Source of the DNA: Sisyra terminalis
Taxonomy: Eukaryota; Arthropoda; Insecta; Neuroptera; Sisyridae
Assembly (NCBI GenBank): GCA_958496175.1
Contig: OY292276.1
Coordinates: 36,600,449-36,664,448 of the forward strand
Length of the DNA: 64,000 nt
Direction of reading: 5' to 3'
Part shown: one piece after another, positions 37,491 through 53,159 of the stretch
How the letters are laid out: every line of letters starts with the position of its first letter
How positions within the stretch are numbered: position 1 is the first letter of the stretch
Program-made: the position numbers and the translations under genes
The notes under the pieces: model-generated
Told to the model about the DNA's origin: nothing
The model's database searches: none
The model's input: only the letters and a program-made list of their open reading frames with translations

Positions 37491-38732
37491 ACTTGCAGGA
37501 CTTATTTCACACCAAATGAATCATTTGCATGTTATTAAATTAAAACAATTACATTTGTATTTCGTATCAACGATATCAACAAAGAAGTTCGTGCATTCCA
37601 ATTTAAATCAATTCAAATAAGTGAGCAGTGATGCCAACATGGCTGATCTAGCTGCTAATGCCCCTATGAAATTAAACTTATCGCGATGATTGCAATTCCC
37701 AGTTCCTCATGAACTCTCTTCGTAATAGAAGTTTACTCTGTTTACTCAGTTTACAATTAATATTTTTTTTCCATTTTAAAGCTCTAATTTTACTTAAAAA
37801 TCTATAATTATTAAAATAATAATTTAGTTTGCATAAGGTTTTTTATATATTTTTTCCCACAAATTTTATTTTTGGTAAGTAGTACAAATATTACATAAAA
37901 TATTTTTTTTATTTTGATTAAACTGAAGTCTATTTATATTATTACTATTAAAATTCCGACGTAAAATAAATATTTGCGTACTTATTTAATGTTTTTTAAT
38001 TGAAATTATGTGAAATATTTCTTTTTAATTAATTACATTGAGGGAAGTATGAAAACAATGTTACATAAACTTTATTAATTTATTGCATCCAATTATCCGT
38101 AGACTTTTTATGATCTATTTTTAATTAATTAAACAAAATTTTGTTAGTTCAAATAAGCGTTAAAGTCCATAAAGAAGTAGTTTCTTTAGAGATTAGTGAA
38201 ATAAAAAATAATATTAAACGATAACCCTTATACTTTTTATTTACATGTTTTCTATGATTAGTGGGATCAGTGCATAGTTGAATAATAATTTTAATATCTG
38301 ATTTTTAAATTTCTTAAATTTATATTAAGTGAAGAAAAATATTTTTATGATTCTTATTAGCTTCATTTCTTCTACTTTCTAAACTGTACTTTTTATGATA
38401 AAAGAATTACTATTTACTAAGATCTATAAAACATATAAATTCATGAGTATATGAGTATAGAATCATGTTACTTTAGAACATTAAAATTAAAACTTTTTTT
38501 AAAAACTGATTTTGTTTTGATTTGTAACAGATTTGTGTTTTTATATCTCCCGGCAAATGTAATGTCTGTGCGCATGCTTTTTTGCTGCGGTAAAAAAGAG
38601 ATGTTTACATACTGAAATGAAAAATTGTAAATAAAATACGTGCTGATTTTAAGAGTTTATTGTTTTATGATTATCTTTAATGATTAATATATATTTTTAA
38701 GAACAGTGAAGAAACTTATCATATAAGAGAAA
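37491..38732. promoter_or_regulatory. Intergenic region between IFT172 and alanine aminotransferase starts
   Basis: 1.24 kb of AT-rich DNA between divergent genes. It must contain the 5' ends of both, but I cannot place core elements. The 37600-37750 part is GC-richer than the rest and is the likeliest IFT172 promoter. No full RFX X-box, common at cilium genes, was seen by eye. Confidence 0.45.
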
Positions 38733-42448
<3,716 letters not shown>

Positions 42449-42847
42449 AAAGTATATGAAACGTTACGTATTAAGAAAAAGTAGATGTACTAGTCAACGT
42501 TTCACGTAGAACAAATACATCACTGTTTTAATTTTATATATATTTTTTGAGCCTTTGCTGCTATATTTTATTTACATTTCATTTATTTTTGTAAAATGGA
42601 AACAAATAATGTGATTATAATAGGAACTTCAACTAACTGTAAAATTGGAACAAATTGTTGAAACAAATTAATGATAACATTATTTTTTATTTATTCATAA
42701 CATATTATTCAGACAATAATTTATGAAGTAAAAAGATGATATATCGTTTGATGTTATTGTTGAAGTAATCATGTAAGGCTTACTTTAGAATATAAAATGA
42801 ATTTTAAATTGATTGAATCTTATAATATATTATGTACATTCCTTAAA

Positions 42848-42876
42848 CATTAAATGTGTTCGTAACACATTTAATG
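42848..42876 (+). other. Perfect 13-bp stem hairpin in GPT 3' UTR
   Basis: CATTAAATGTGTT, the loop CGT, then the exact complement AACACATTTAATG. It ends 20 nt before AATAAA at 42897-42902, a plausible polyadenylation signal about 450 nt after the stop. Confidence 0.6.
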
Positions 42877-43273
42877 AAAAAGTATTCAAATTGAAAATAA
42901 AAATTCAAAATATTATCAAATTTGAAATTATTTATTTTTTAGGATAACATGTAAAACTCGTGAAGTGATTCTTTGTGTCAGATTAAAAAAAATTAAAACT
43001 TAATTTTATTAGTTTTTTTTGCTGTATGACTACTAGCTGTATTTTTTACAGGATTGTCAGAATTGAATAATTTTCTTTTTATTTGATAGAGTAAGTATTG
43101 AGATTGATCCCATTTACATTAAAAAAACAAATAGTCATTTAAGGCTGAAAAATAGGGGATGATTGATGGCTTGTAAATCAAATTTGAAAATGTTATATTA
43201 TTTAATATTGTACAATTTAATAGCAGTTCTTCTATATATCGTTATATACTGTGATTTTCAATACTTCATAATA

Positions 43274-43447
43274 GCCTACTGGTGGCCGAGTGGTCTAGGG
43301 TACTGCTCCAAAACTTGTAGGTGTTTGGTTCGATTCTCACATCGAGCACATTTTCAATATTTCTCGGTTATGGATTTTTATTTACCCTAGAGTCGCTAAA
43401 GGCCTTAGTAGTTATAAAGCGACGGTAAATAAAAATTAAAAAAAAAC
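43274..43447 (+). repeat. tRNA-derived SINE, best-preserved copy
   Basis: The head carries an RNA polymerase III box A (TGGCCGAGTGG, 43283-43293) and box B (GGTTCGATTCT, 43327-43337) at tRNA-like spacing. A tRNA-unrelated body follows (CTAGAGTCGCTAAAGGCC, AGTTATAAAGCGACGG), ending in an A-rich tail. Copies with the same order are at 6848 and 51774. It does not fold as a complete tRNA. Confidence 0.8.
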
Positions 43448-46400
43448 TTCATGACAAAGAAGTTCTAGTGACCAACTATAATGAGCGATTAAAATATCAG
43501 TAGTCTTTACCTGCAAAAAAAAACTTAGAAAAGCAAAAAATAAAAATTGTGGCAGTAAATGCTATTACCGTACATCGCCTTTTAATTGTTTATACCAGTG
43601 ATTCTTAAGAAAGTATCGCTCATTCTCTCTATTGGGGATAGAGCACTCAAAAGAGGTAACATTGGTTACTCAGATAATGAAGTATATTTTCAACAAAATA
43701 TGAAATAGTGCAATGATTAATTAACTTTTTATTCTTTAAAATTAAGTATTTCCACGCAAGGATAGATAGACTTTATCCTTAAGATAGTTATTTAATAGAT
43801 AGAAATGTTTCAGTTAAATAAATCCTACACTGATCAGTATTCTTAGTTGAAAATTTTTATAATTACCTTATCTTTCAGATAAAATATTATCGGGAAGATT
43901 CACTAACTAGATGGGAAAATATTGACCCTGAGTGTTTTTGCATCATACATAATTGATACAATAAACTATTATAAGGAGAAGGGGAGTTATTAATTGTGTT
44001 TCGTAAGCAGGGTAATGGTAATAAGGGTGTTATGGTATATACGGTATGGTTGAGGACTTTAGTTTTTATTATTAAGTATAGTTTAAATAAGATATTAAGG
44101 TAAAGTAAATTTTATTTACTCTGTATTTTAAATACAAGAGTAAAGAATGTTTTGAATTTCAGTTTTTAGTATAATATATTATTTTTATTTAAGCCCTAAA
44201 ACTTCTATAACAGCACTCAACACTAGATACGTTCATATACACTAGCGACCAGCATAACAGTACTTTTACCAATGGTTTTTATTGAAGAATAGATTTTCCT
44301 CAATTTTTTCATTTTCATTTGCTAAATTTTATTAGTTTTATAATTTTGGGAATAAATTGTTCATACGCTCTCTTATGTATTTAAATTATTAACTAAACAA
44401 CATATATTTGTAAAAAAATAAGTACAGTCAAAATACAGTATAATAAAAGTTACATGTGTAATGTAGACAATAAATCTATTGAAGGTCGCTGCAGTTCTTG
44501 GTGCTTCGTCTAAAGTTATATTTTATGCATCGAATTACTTATCTCGGAAGATATGTGAGAGTTGATGGCTAAGATGGAAGCTGAGGCTAAAATTATTCAA
44601 GATTAGATTATTTCGTTTTTATTTAAAAACTAAAATAAAACAACTTTTGTTTAGGGACACTGCTTTCACTAACAATTACCATCATTGACGAAGCCCTATA
44701 ATTTTTTAAATAGTATAAATTAAAAACCTGTCTTATTTGAAGGCCAAAATTATTTTAATAAAAAATGAATAACTGAAAGTCGTAAAAATAAAAGTTTTCA
44801 CAAGGTTAATATTATTTTAATTACTGCCTAGAAAATTTTATTCTTTAAAATGTAAAGTTCACGAGAATAAAGTTCATTTCTACTAACTAACACAGCTCAT
44901 TTGATTTGCAATACTTGAGATCATTTGCAGCAGAATTAGTAACTATAATACAAAATATAGCTTTAATTATTAACTGAGCAGTAATTGTAAATATTTTGCT
45001 ATAGTTTTTAGCTACACCATTCAGTTTATGAAGCATAGGGAATCATTGAAATTTTGGTGCCTTCTTGACACCGTACCAATAATTTTTAGTTTTTATTTTG
45101 TATTTTATCTTGTATTGGATTTTGTTATTTTTCCTAGCTTCAAAGAATGTAATTAAATAGTTATCGGTGTAAACAAAGTTTTCTTTTAATTTCCGGAAAA
45201 GGTTTAAAGGTTCAAAAAAATATTTTCAACAAAAGACCAAACTCCTGTACTAAAAATGTTTTCTAGGGATCCTTATTAATGATAAATCACAATAACAAAA
45301 TTTCACCACCTGTACAAAACGTTTTTCTCAATTTTCCGGGAGTGGAAGGATATTAAAAATAAATTTAAATTATTATTTGAGAGCTTTAAATGACCTTAAC
45401 ACTATGCCATGCATTATAATCATAATTTTCAAATCAACATATTTTTACGGCAAAACCCATTAAATTATAAATAAACTAATGTTTACTAGCTATTTATATT
45501 ATTACCTATTTATTGCACCACGCGTGGTTATTCGGTTAAAGTTCATACATTAACAAAGTTTTAAGTTAAGTGTTGCTCTTGAAAAAAAAAATCCACTTGT
45601 TCATCAAAAAATAAAATAGATAGATACTTACTTCAATAGCTTATGGATTATTCGGACAATGTATAATCGGTTCAGGATATGGATGTGATTGACCAATTGA
45701 AAATGATATGTGCTGTACCTACTTATAATGAGACTGCATTTATTATTCATTTAATTTCAATAACCTTGACCTAATCTAAATAATTTAAAAAATAATAAAT
45801 GTTCTTATATAATTTTGAGATGAAAATTCTAGAATATATTTTTTTAATTTTACTGAAAGTTACGTTTTTGCTCTTTTTATTTTTTCATTTAAATTAAAAA
45901 TATTCTTTATTGTAAGCCTTAAACACCATTCGCTTTGTCAAGTCTATTTCTGTCCCTTGTGTTCCCCAATATCAAAATTACAATGTCCCTCAATATCACA
46001 GTGTGCATTTTTTATTATAACCCTTTTGTAGAAAACCATCTCGTAATTAAATCTAAATAGATGCTTTTATGCATTGAAAATAATATTTAATTATCTTCAT
46101 TCTTTCATTTTTTGGCAAAATGCAATAAGTATTTTAGATACCTGTTTAAAGGAACTGTATCTTGCAAATTAAAAAAGTATCTTAGATACCAAAAAGTGGC
46201 CTAGATACCGGAAAATTTGTTACATAGTTTTGCTTTCTTTTGGTCTGAAAATTTAATTTATACCTCTTATATGAATCTTCTACCGTTTTTAAAGTATGTT
46301 GTGCTTATAGGAGATTAAACATACATTCCTTTTTTCTAAATTATTTAAGATAAGAAGTAGATTATCTGGTAACCTAGCGACTATACCTAATACGTTACGA

Positions 46401-49039
46401 AACTTAGTTCACAAATAGCACACAAAGTATCTTAAAACAAAAGTATCTTAAACAAAGTAACTTGGGATAAATATTTAAGTTCCCTTTTTAAGAGTTATTT
46501 GATACCCAAAATAATTTATCCAGTATCTAGATAATTTCCCAAAGAATCTTTGACGGCTCTATTGTCTCCTTGTTTGTCCTTTAATGTTTTTTATATTGTA
46601 ACTTGAACCGAATGCAAAGCGATAAATGATATGTTCGTGAATTAACATGTGTTTCCCTTTTATCAAAAAAAATGTGTGTTTAGGTTCTTATGGACGCACG
46701 TGAGAAGCTATACTTCTTTATAAAAGTCAACTTTTTTCCTGGGAATAAGTTTCAATCGTTTTTGTAATATACCTAGAGTACATAACAGCATTTGCATTGT
46801 AAAAATTATGAAATATTCTCTTATTTAATATGAATATTTTATTATTTTAACTCAGTCATAAACTTAAAAAAATTGGTCAAAAGAATAGTTTATTCGTCGT
46901 TAGGCAATGGGAAACTAAAAAGCGTCCCCGACTACCGTTATAAAATTGTAACGCCGATTCTTTTTTCTCTCACATGACGCACCTAAAAAAGTAAAACTTC
47001 AAAAAATCCCTAACACCACTTTTTGTACAAATTTTAAAATTTTCTTAATTTAATTATCAAAATTTTTCACGATAAAGTTAAAAATATCTAAATATACCAA
47101 CTACTTACTTAAACAAATGTTTTTTTTTTCTCATTTAAAAATAAGTCAATTGAATAACTGATTTTGCTTAGATCACTTATAATTTGATACTGTTTTTGTA
47201 CCTATATCATTTAATTTTAAATTTGAGATATAAGTACGAAAGTTCAGTCAAAATATCATTTAAATATTTAATTTCATTTTTTAATATAACTGTCTATCGA
47301 AAAATTATGAATAGAACATTAATTTCCATTAGTATTTATATGATAAATTTAAATCACCATCAGTATTCTTCCATATATGTAATTCAAATATCCGATACAT
47401 TTTTTGTACAAAAATCAAAATTCATGAAAAAGCCATGTCTAGAAAATAAGAGTTGTGTCTTACATATTTTCTTCATTGTTATTGTTGTTAAATTATATAT
47501 ATTACTATTATAGATTTATCTTTGTAGTTTGGTTGTTATAAATTTTGTAATTAGAAATCTAGGGTCTATAGTTTATTATATATTTATTATATTATTAGTA
47601 CTTATTAGCAGTATTACCAGAATTGTATATTAGACATCAAACTAAACAAATTAAACCTTAAAATGTGAATATTAAAATATATTAGACAATAACTATTATA
47701 ATATAATATGTTAAACATTGATATGTATAGTCGCTAATAACCAGTGTAGTTGAAGCGACTTTAAAGAAAGCTAGAGAAAAAAAATAAAAAATAAGAGTAA
47801 ATATGTATTTTTAAAGAAACTTTTAAAGGTTAAAAGTAGTTTAAGGAATTAATTAATAAATATACTTTCTACTCAAGAATACCTACATTTAGAAATATAA
47901 ATTATAGAAAAAGTTTTATTACGCAAAAGTTTGTGGTAATTGAACTTACAAAAATACATTAATATTGTTTATTTTGTTAAAATGATAAAATTATATTTGT
48001 AATTATTAGCATAAATATCAATATTATTTTAAAAATAAAAAAAAAACTTGTTTCTCCTCATATTATTCATGTAATTTTTTAAGTAGAAACATAATAATTA
48101 TATGGTATTATAAAAAAAAGAAAACATTTATATTTTTTATAGGGAAAAGTTAATTTTAAGATGGCTTACAAAAATTAACGAACCAATGGCTTATTTTTTC
48201 CGACTTATTCCAATGTAAGTAAAAATGTGAAATAGATAATAATTAATGAAAAGGTCAAAAAAAAAATCGAACTTGTATCATGCATACGTTTTAAAAATAT
48301 TGGGTCTATTTTTTTTTAATTTAGAAGATTTTAAATTGCAACATATTACGTATATTAACATCAAATACACAAAAAATACATAATCATGTACCTAGGTATT
48401 ACTTCAAATATTTAATGACGTTGATAATTAAATATCTTAACATTTTTTATATTATTCATATTTAAACAACAAAAAAAAAATCTTTTTAAATTTTCAAAGT
48501 TGAAAAAAATAATTAACAATTTTTAATGCTTATCATATTTACCGAAAGTAATATTTTCCTAGCCATTAAAAGTTTCATTTTTGCATATAGATAAAACATC
48601 GAAATTTAATCAGTTACGTTTCTAGAGATTCTATAATTGAACTAAATAAAAATGAAAACAAATATGTTTATTACGCATATAAGTGAAGCACTTTTTTATT
48701 TTCCTAAATGATAATAATGATCAAGTTCAGAGGTCAAAGGCTACAAATATATTTTCCATTGAAGTTAAATTCCGATATAATAATATACTTATTTCAAGTT
48801 TTCATCATTTCAACAAATATTAGGAAAAAAACAAATTATCTTTCTCAAAAATTATATCTTTAATATAGTGTAAGGAAAAATTATATGAATACGAGTATGT
48901 TTACTTTTTAAAGGATTAAAAATTGAGATTTTTGACTTTCATTAGACAATTTGCTGTTTGCTTTTTGGAATTTCGTTAATGCAAATTAATATATATGTAC
49001 TTTTTTCCAAATAGATAGAGCTCGACAGCTCAGACCACT

Positions 49040-49180
49040 CAATATCTTTGAGATAGTTAACATTTTTTGAAGTTATCTTCTGATAATTATTGAGTATTAA
49101 CGGAAGAACATTTAACATTTTTTGAGTTTATCTTCTATTAATAGCCGAGTATATTATCGGAGGAACGTGGTTATATTGAT
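49040..49180. repeat. Imperfect tandem duplication
   Basis: TTAACATTTTTTGA followed by TTATCTTCT, a GAGTAT segment and CGGAAGAAC / CGGAGGAAC occurs twice in a row with a period of about 70 bp. It may be part of a larger mobile element running to about 49.7 kb, but I could not define ends. Confidence 0.45.
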
Positions 49181-50728
49181 CAGGGACGGCAGCTGTCATG
49201 GGTATAGTGATTAGCTCTACCATACATACCCAGAATTTAAGGATAATGTTAAGTTTATAACTATTTATATTGCCGGGTTCATTCTAGGTTGTCTTTTAAG
49301 GCAACAATTTATTTTCTGCACACGTTTATTTATATATTTAACACTATTGCATTTATTTATTTACAATTCAATCTCGTTTATTTTGTTTTAATAACTTTAA
49401 TAATTCACTGTTTAACTTGTCACTTGTAACGAACCACACACGGGTTGGTTTTCTTTACATCCAGTCTCAAACTGTTCGTTGTTAACCCAACGATTGACAA
49501 ACTGTACTAGTTTGCCAACCCTTGATAGGCTTAGATCTTTTCGAACTTTCTCTTTCTTCATAGTTCCGTTTCGGGATAACCCAGAAAAATCTAGATTTAA
49601 AATATTCCATAGTTCGGTTTATTATTCTTCTGTTTACTTTGCAGGCTTGACTGTGCACGCACGGAAAGTATCGGTATTACCTAACACTTGGCACTCAACG
49701 AGAGTTCAGACGTCAGATCGCACACACATATACATTCATATCTTTTCAAATGAAATGCCTGCAACAATAACTTCCAAAATACTAAGCAAAATTTAAATTT
49801 AGTGCTAGCCAAATACACACTATACTAACATGATAAGAAAAGTTTCAACAGTTTTAATTTATTCCTACGAAATAATTTAATAACGAATGTTTTCACCTTA
49901 TTTTTTTTTTGATAGACTACCCTTCTCCCGTTTTTTGGTTAACGACTCATTCGGATACAAAATTATTTCCGACTCTAATTCTTTTAAATGTAATGATCAC
50001 TTATGCTGCATAGTTTCTACTGTAAAATGAAGAACGAGATTATGAAAGCTACTTATGCTGGTGTTCAAAACATTTAACATGGATAGAGGTGTGTTTAACC
50101 TTATGACCCCCTGGGGGCGAAGACCAAGAATATATTTTTAAAAAATATATTGTTATAATCAAATTATATATTAACGATTTTGTCAAAAAATACAGGTGTG
50201 TTTTTAATTGTAAATAATTCTTAGTAACGAAAAAAATTAAGTCTATGTATTTACTGATATCCTGGGCGCTAGTTACTATTGCTTCTGATGTTAATCCAGT
50301 GCTGAAAATGGTTCAATTCGTGGAGGACTACATTCAAAAATATTTACATAAGAACTACTTTACAATGGTCATGTTTGCTCTGAAATTTCAGAAACTTAGT
50401 TTTGAAGCTTCAGTTTATGATCATCAATCAAAAAAAGCAAAAACCTACCTTTTTGAAACAGTAAATAGATGCGAGCTGTTTTTGAGAAACTAAAAAGTAA
50501 AATTCTTTGTTGACTATATCAATTTTGTATACTGGTCTATAACAAACCAATTTTGGTCAGTTTTCGTAAAATATTATTAAAAAAGAACATGTGTGCCGGT
50601 CTTACGCAATAGTTATGAAACCTTCAAAAATTTGAGTTTCAAGATAATAAAACGAATGTAAAATTTCAGGATTAAGGTAGTTGTAAAGTTTATAGTAATA
50701 ATAATATAGATACCAAGCCGTTTAAAAC

Positions 50729-50843
50729 ACAGAGGTGTAGTATAAAGGACTCATGTTGTATTTTTTTACCTCGAAATTGATTCGGATATCTTATCTCACT
50801 ATGTCATTTCACTTCAACGAATCCGGGAAAATCATTGATATCA
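50729..50843. repeat. Divergent copy of the 11515-11770 repeat
   Basis: The segments GTGTAGTATAAAGGACTCATG, ATTGATTCGGATATCTTATCT and TGTCATTTCACTT match the reverse complement of about 11660-11770, or the left end at 11520. Boundaries are approximate. Confidence 0.45.
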
Positions 50844-50850
50844 TTGATAG

Positions 50851-50932
50851 ATTTTTCTTATTTCTATTTCACACCATATATAATACATGGATAGACCGTA
50901 CTTATATGGTGTGAAACAGAAATAAGGAAAAT
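50851..50932. other. Long near-perfect hairpin (30-bp arms)
   Basis: Arm 50851-50880 and arm 50903-50932 are reverse complements with two mismatches (core TTTCACACCATATA / TATATGGTGTGAAA), with a 22-nt loop. The size is compatible with a small-RNA precursor, but transposon origin is equally possible because a TIR-like repeat begins 15 bp later. Confidence 0.6.
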
Positions 50933-50946
50933 TTGTGGCGTACGAA

Positions 50947-51188
50947 GCGCCATCTATCTAGGCATAGTTTTTATGATAACTAAAAACAACAGTTAAGAAC
51001 TGAGTGCCAATGAGCACCAGGCTACACAAATAATCGTTTGAAATAAACGCTCGTATTTTACTTGCTTCTGTTTCCCACACCGCAGAAGAGAAACTTATAC
51101 CTTATCTTATATATAAGTCTCTATTTCAACACAGGTGCTATTGCATTTTGTTCTGTTCGGTCCAAATTTGTACCTACATAGATGGCGC
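50947..51188. repeat. TIR-like repeat with GCGCCATCTAT ends
   Basis: GCGCCATCTAT at the left and ATAGATGGCGC at the right are exact 11-bp inverted repeats enclosing 220 bp without an ORF. It is probably a degraded transposon. Confidence 0.45.
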
Positions 51189-51773
51189 TGCTAGTTATTT
51201 CTAGTCACTTCTATAAGTGCAGTTCTATATTTAGTGTACCGTGTGCAATCCATTACTAATAGATTAGTAGAAACACTTACATATTCTAATTCTTTTTACA
51301 CGATAGCTTCGTTCCCAAAAAATTCGTGTAAAAAATCGTGCAAAATGAATATTTGGTGTAAGCAATATTAAAAATTTTTTTGTTAGAGTTTATTTAAGAA
51401 TTTATTTCATGCTTACCCAAAAATTCTTGTTAAATTAAAAAAATATATAAAAATAGATTTGTTGCCTTTTTACCTCGTATTAATATCGTATAATGTTATC
51501 TATCTCATTCTCGCACACGTTAAATCCTACAGATTTATGCGTTTACTTCTTTTCATAATTACTTTTTCGTTTCTTCAAATTACGATACTTTAAGTTTTCA
51601 CTTAAAAATACTATGTTTCCTAAAAGTCCTTCAAGTGATTCTGATATTTATGGTTAGAAATTGTCATTTTTATTTTACTAATTTATCAACTATTTCTTGT
51701 AATCCAATTTTATTTTGTTAATTTCATAAATAACCCCAAAACTCTTCGGTAACTCAGACTAAAAGAAATTAAA

Positions 51774-51945
51774 GCCTTCTGGTGGTCGAGTGGTCAAGGA
51801 GACCGCTCCAAAACTGATAGATGTTGGGTTTGAACCTTGTATCGAGCAAATTGTCGATATTTCTCGATTACGGATTTTATTAATCCTAGAGTCACTAAGG
51901 ACCTAAATAGTTATAAAATGAGGGAAAATAACAATTTAAAAAAAT
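51774..51945 (+). repeat. tRNA-derived SINE copy
   Basis: It starts GCCTTCTGGTGGTCGAGTGG (box A) with a box B-like GGGTTTGAACC. It then has the shared body (ATTTCTCGATTACGGATTTT, CTAGAGTCACTAAGGACC) and an A-rich end. It is diverged from the 43274 copy by many substitutions. Confidence 0.75.
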
Positions 51946-53159
51946 AAATTATCGCTATATCTTAAAAAGATATCATTATCTAATTTTAGGTTTCTTGCTA
52001 TGATCAAATTGTAGTGAACTAGTCACATAAATTAAGATGTTAAATTGAATTTCAATAACTGCTTTAGTCAGCTTTAGGAAATAATTGGAAAAATATTATA
52101 TTAAATGTTTTGGATATTCATATTGGCTCCAAAAGTGAGGGAACATTAAAACGTTTCAATGAGAAACCAACATAAATAAATTTAGCACAAAATTTCAACT
52201 TAGAATTTTTACGATTAAAAATTTATAATTCCGTCAGGTCCTTTTAAATTGTAGTAAAACAAAACCTAATCTAACTTATTTAATTACACATAAAATAAGA
52301 TAAGCTTCCTTGCTCTGTGGATGTAGCTTTGATTCCACCATATTCCCCTACTATAATATATTGCTCCAATACTTACTTCAGAGACTTCTCAAATTGTTTC
52401 AATAAACTGAAATCGACCCCCATTCAAACTTTAATTATATTACTAAGATACTTAAATTACCAATAAATGATATGACGTTCAATGCCAATACATTTCACTA
52501 AGTAATTTTATCTTCGAGTAATGCATTTAAGTAACACACATTACATAGTCTTTCCAGCCCCTTTTCTATCAATGAAAACAAAACCGGCCCTGTCTGTAAT
52601 TACAGTATTACTCCTGAAACTTGTTTTCATAATAGCTCATTATTCTTACTACATAATTTTTATAAATCTATACAAAAACAAAATATTTCTCTCCTTCTAA
52701 AATAAAAACTATGATACATTATTTTTCTCAAATAATTCAATTGCTCTCACTTTCCAATTATAATATAATAGTCAATTTTTAGTACTATAAGTGCATCACT
52801 TACAATAGAAAAGGAATATTCATAATATCTTATGTTAAATAAAGATAAATTATTCAATTGCTTAAAATTAATTTATCAGAGCAACTTGTTTATCCTTTTC
52901 CACTTCTTATTCTTTGCTTGGGGTATCTCTTACTTATATATTTATGTAAAATTTTATCTTGAATCTTTCACGTACGCTTCAGTTATAAAACGAACCAAAA
53001 CTTATTGGAACAGTTTATTTGTGTTTGAATGCACAAGTAGTTCAGGTTCAGAACCAAAAAAAAAAAAATTAATAATACAAATATTAAAGCTCTTTTATTT
53101 TGGTTTTCGTTCATACTATTTTTGATTTATATAGTTAACGTGATTTAATTAAAAAAAAG

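Larger units (their letters stand above)
42449..53159. other. Gene desert between GPT and PNP
   Basis: After the GPT 3' UTR (to about 42920) this is 10 kb of AT-rich DNA without a supportable gene. It contains SINE copies at 43274 and 51774, a cluster of GTATCTTAGATAC-like motifs (about 46129-46535), a short tandem duplication (about 49040-49180), a hairpin (50851-50932) and a TIR-like repeat (50947-51188). Open frames at 49479-49796, 50245-50493 and 52832-53125 show no recognisable domain. Confidence 0.7.

Noticed and set aside
37500..37760. RFX X-box for the cilium gene IFT172
   Set aside because: Only weak half-site resemblance by eye (for example near GATGCCAACATGG); no full inverted X-box. 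A motif scan would be needed.
43274..43345. Possible tRNA gene with box A and box B
   Set aside because: The sequence lacks a full cloverleaf and runs straight into a repeated non-tRNA body shared with two other copies, so it is a SINE head.
49479..49796. 105-codon open frame in the gene desert
   Set aside because: No recognisable motif, lies in a repeat-like block, and no splice or start context supports it.
50245..50493. 82-codon open frame starting MYLLISWALV
   Set aside because: It looks slightly protein-like, but there is no family similarity I recognise and it is surrounded by transposon debris.
52832..53125. Open frame just upstream of PNP exon 1
   Set aside because: AT-rich composition and no motif; the PNP start at 53160 is in a different context and explains the locus.
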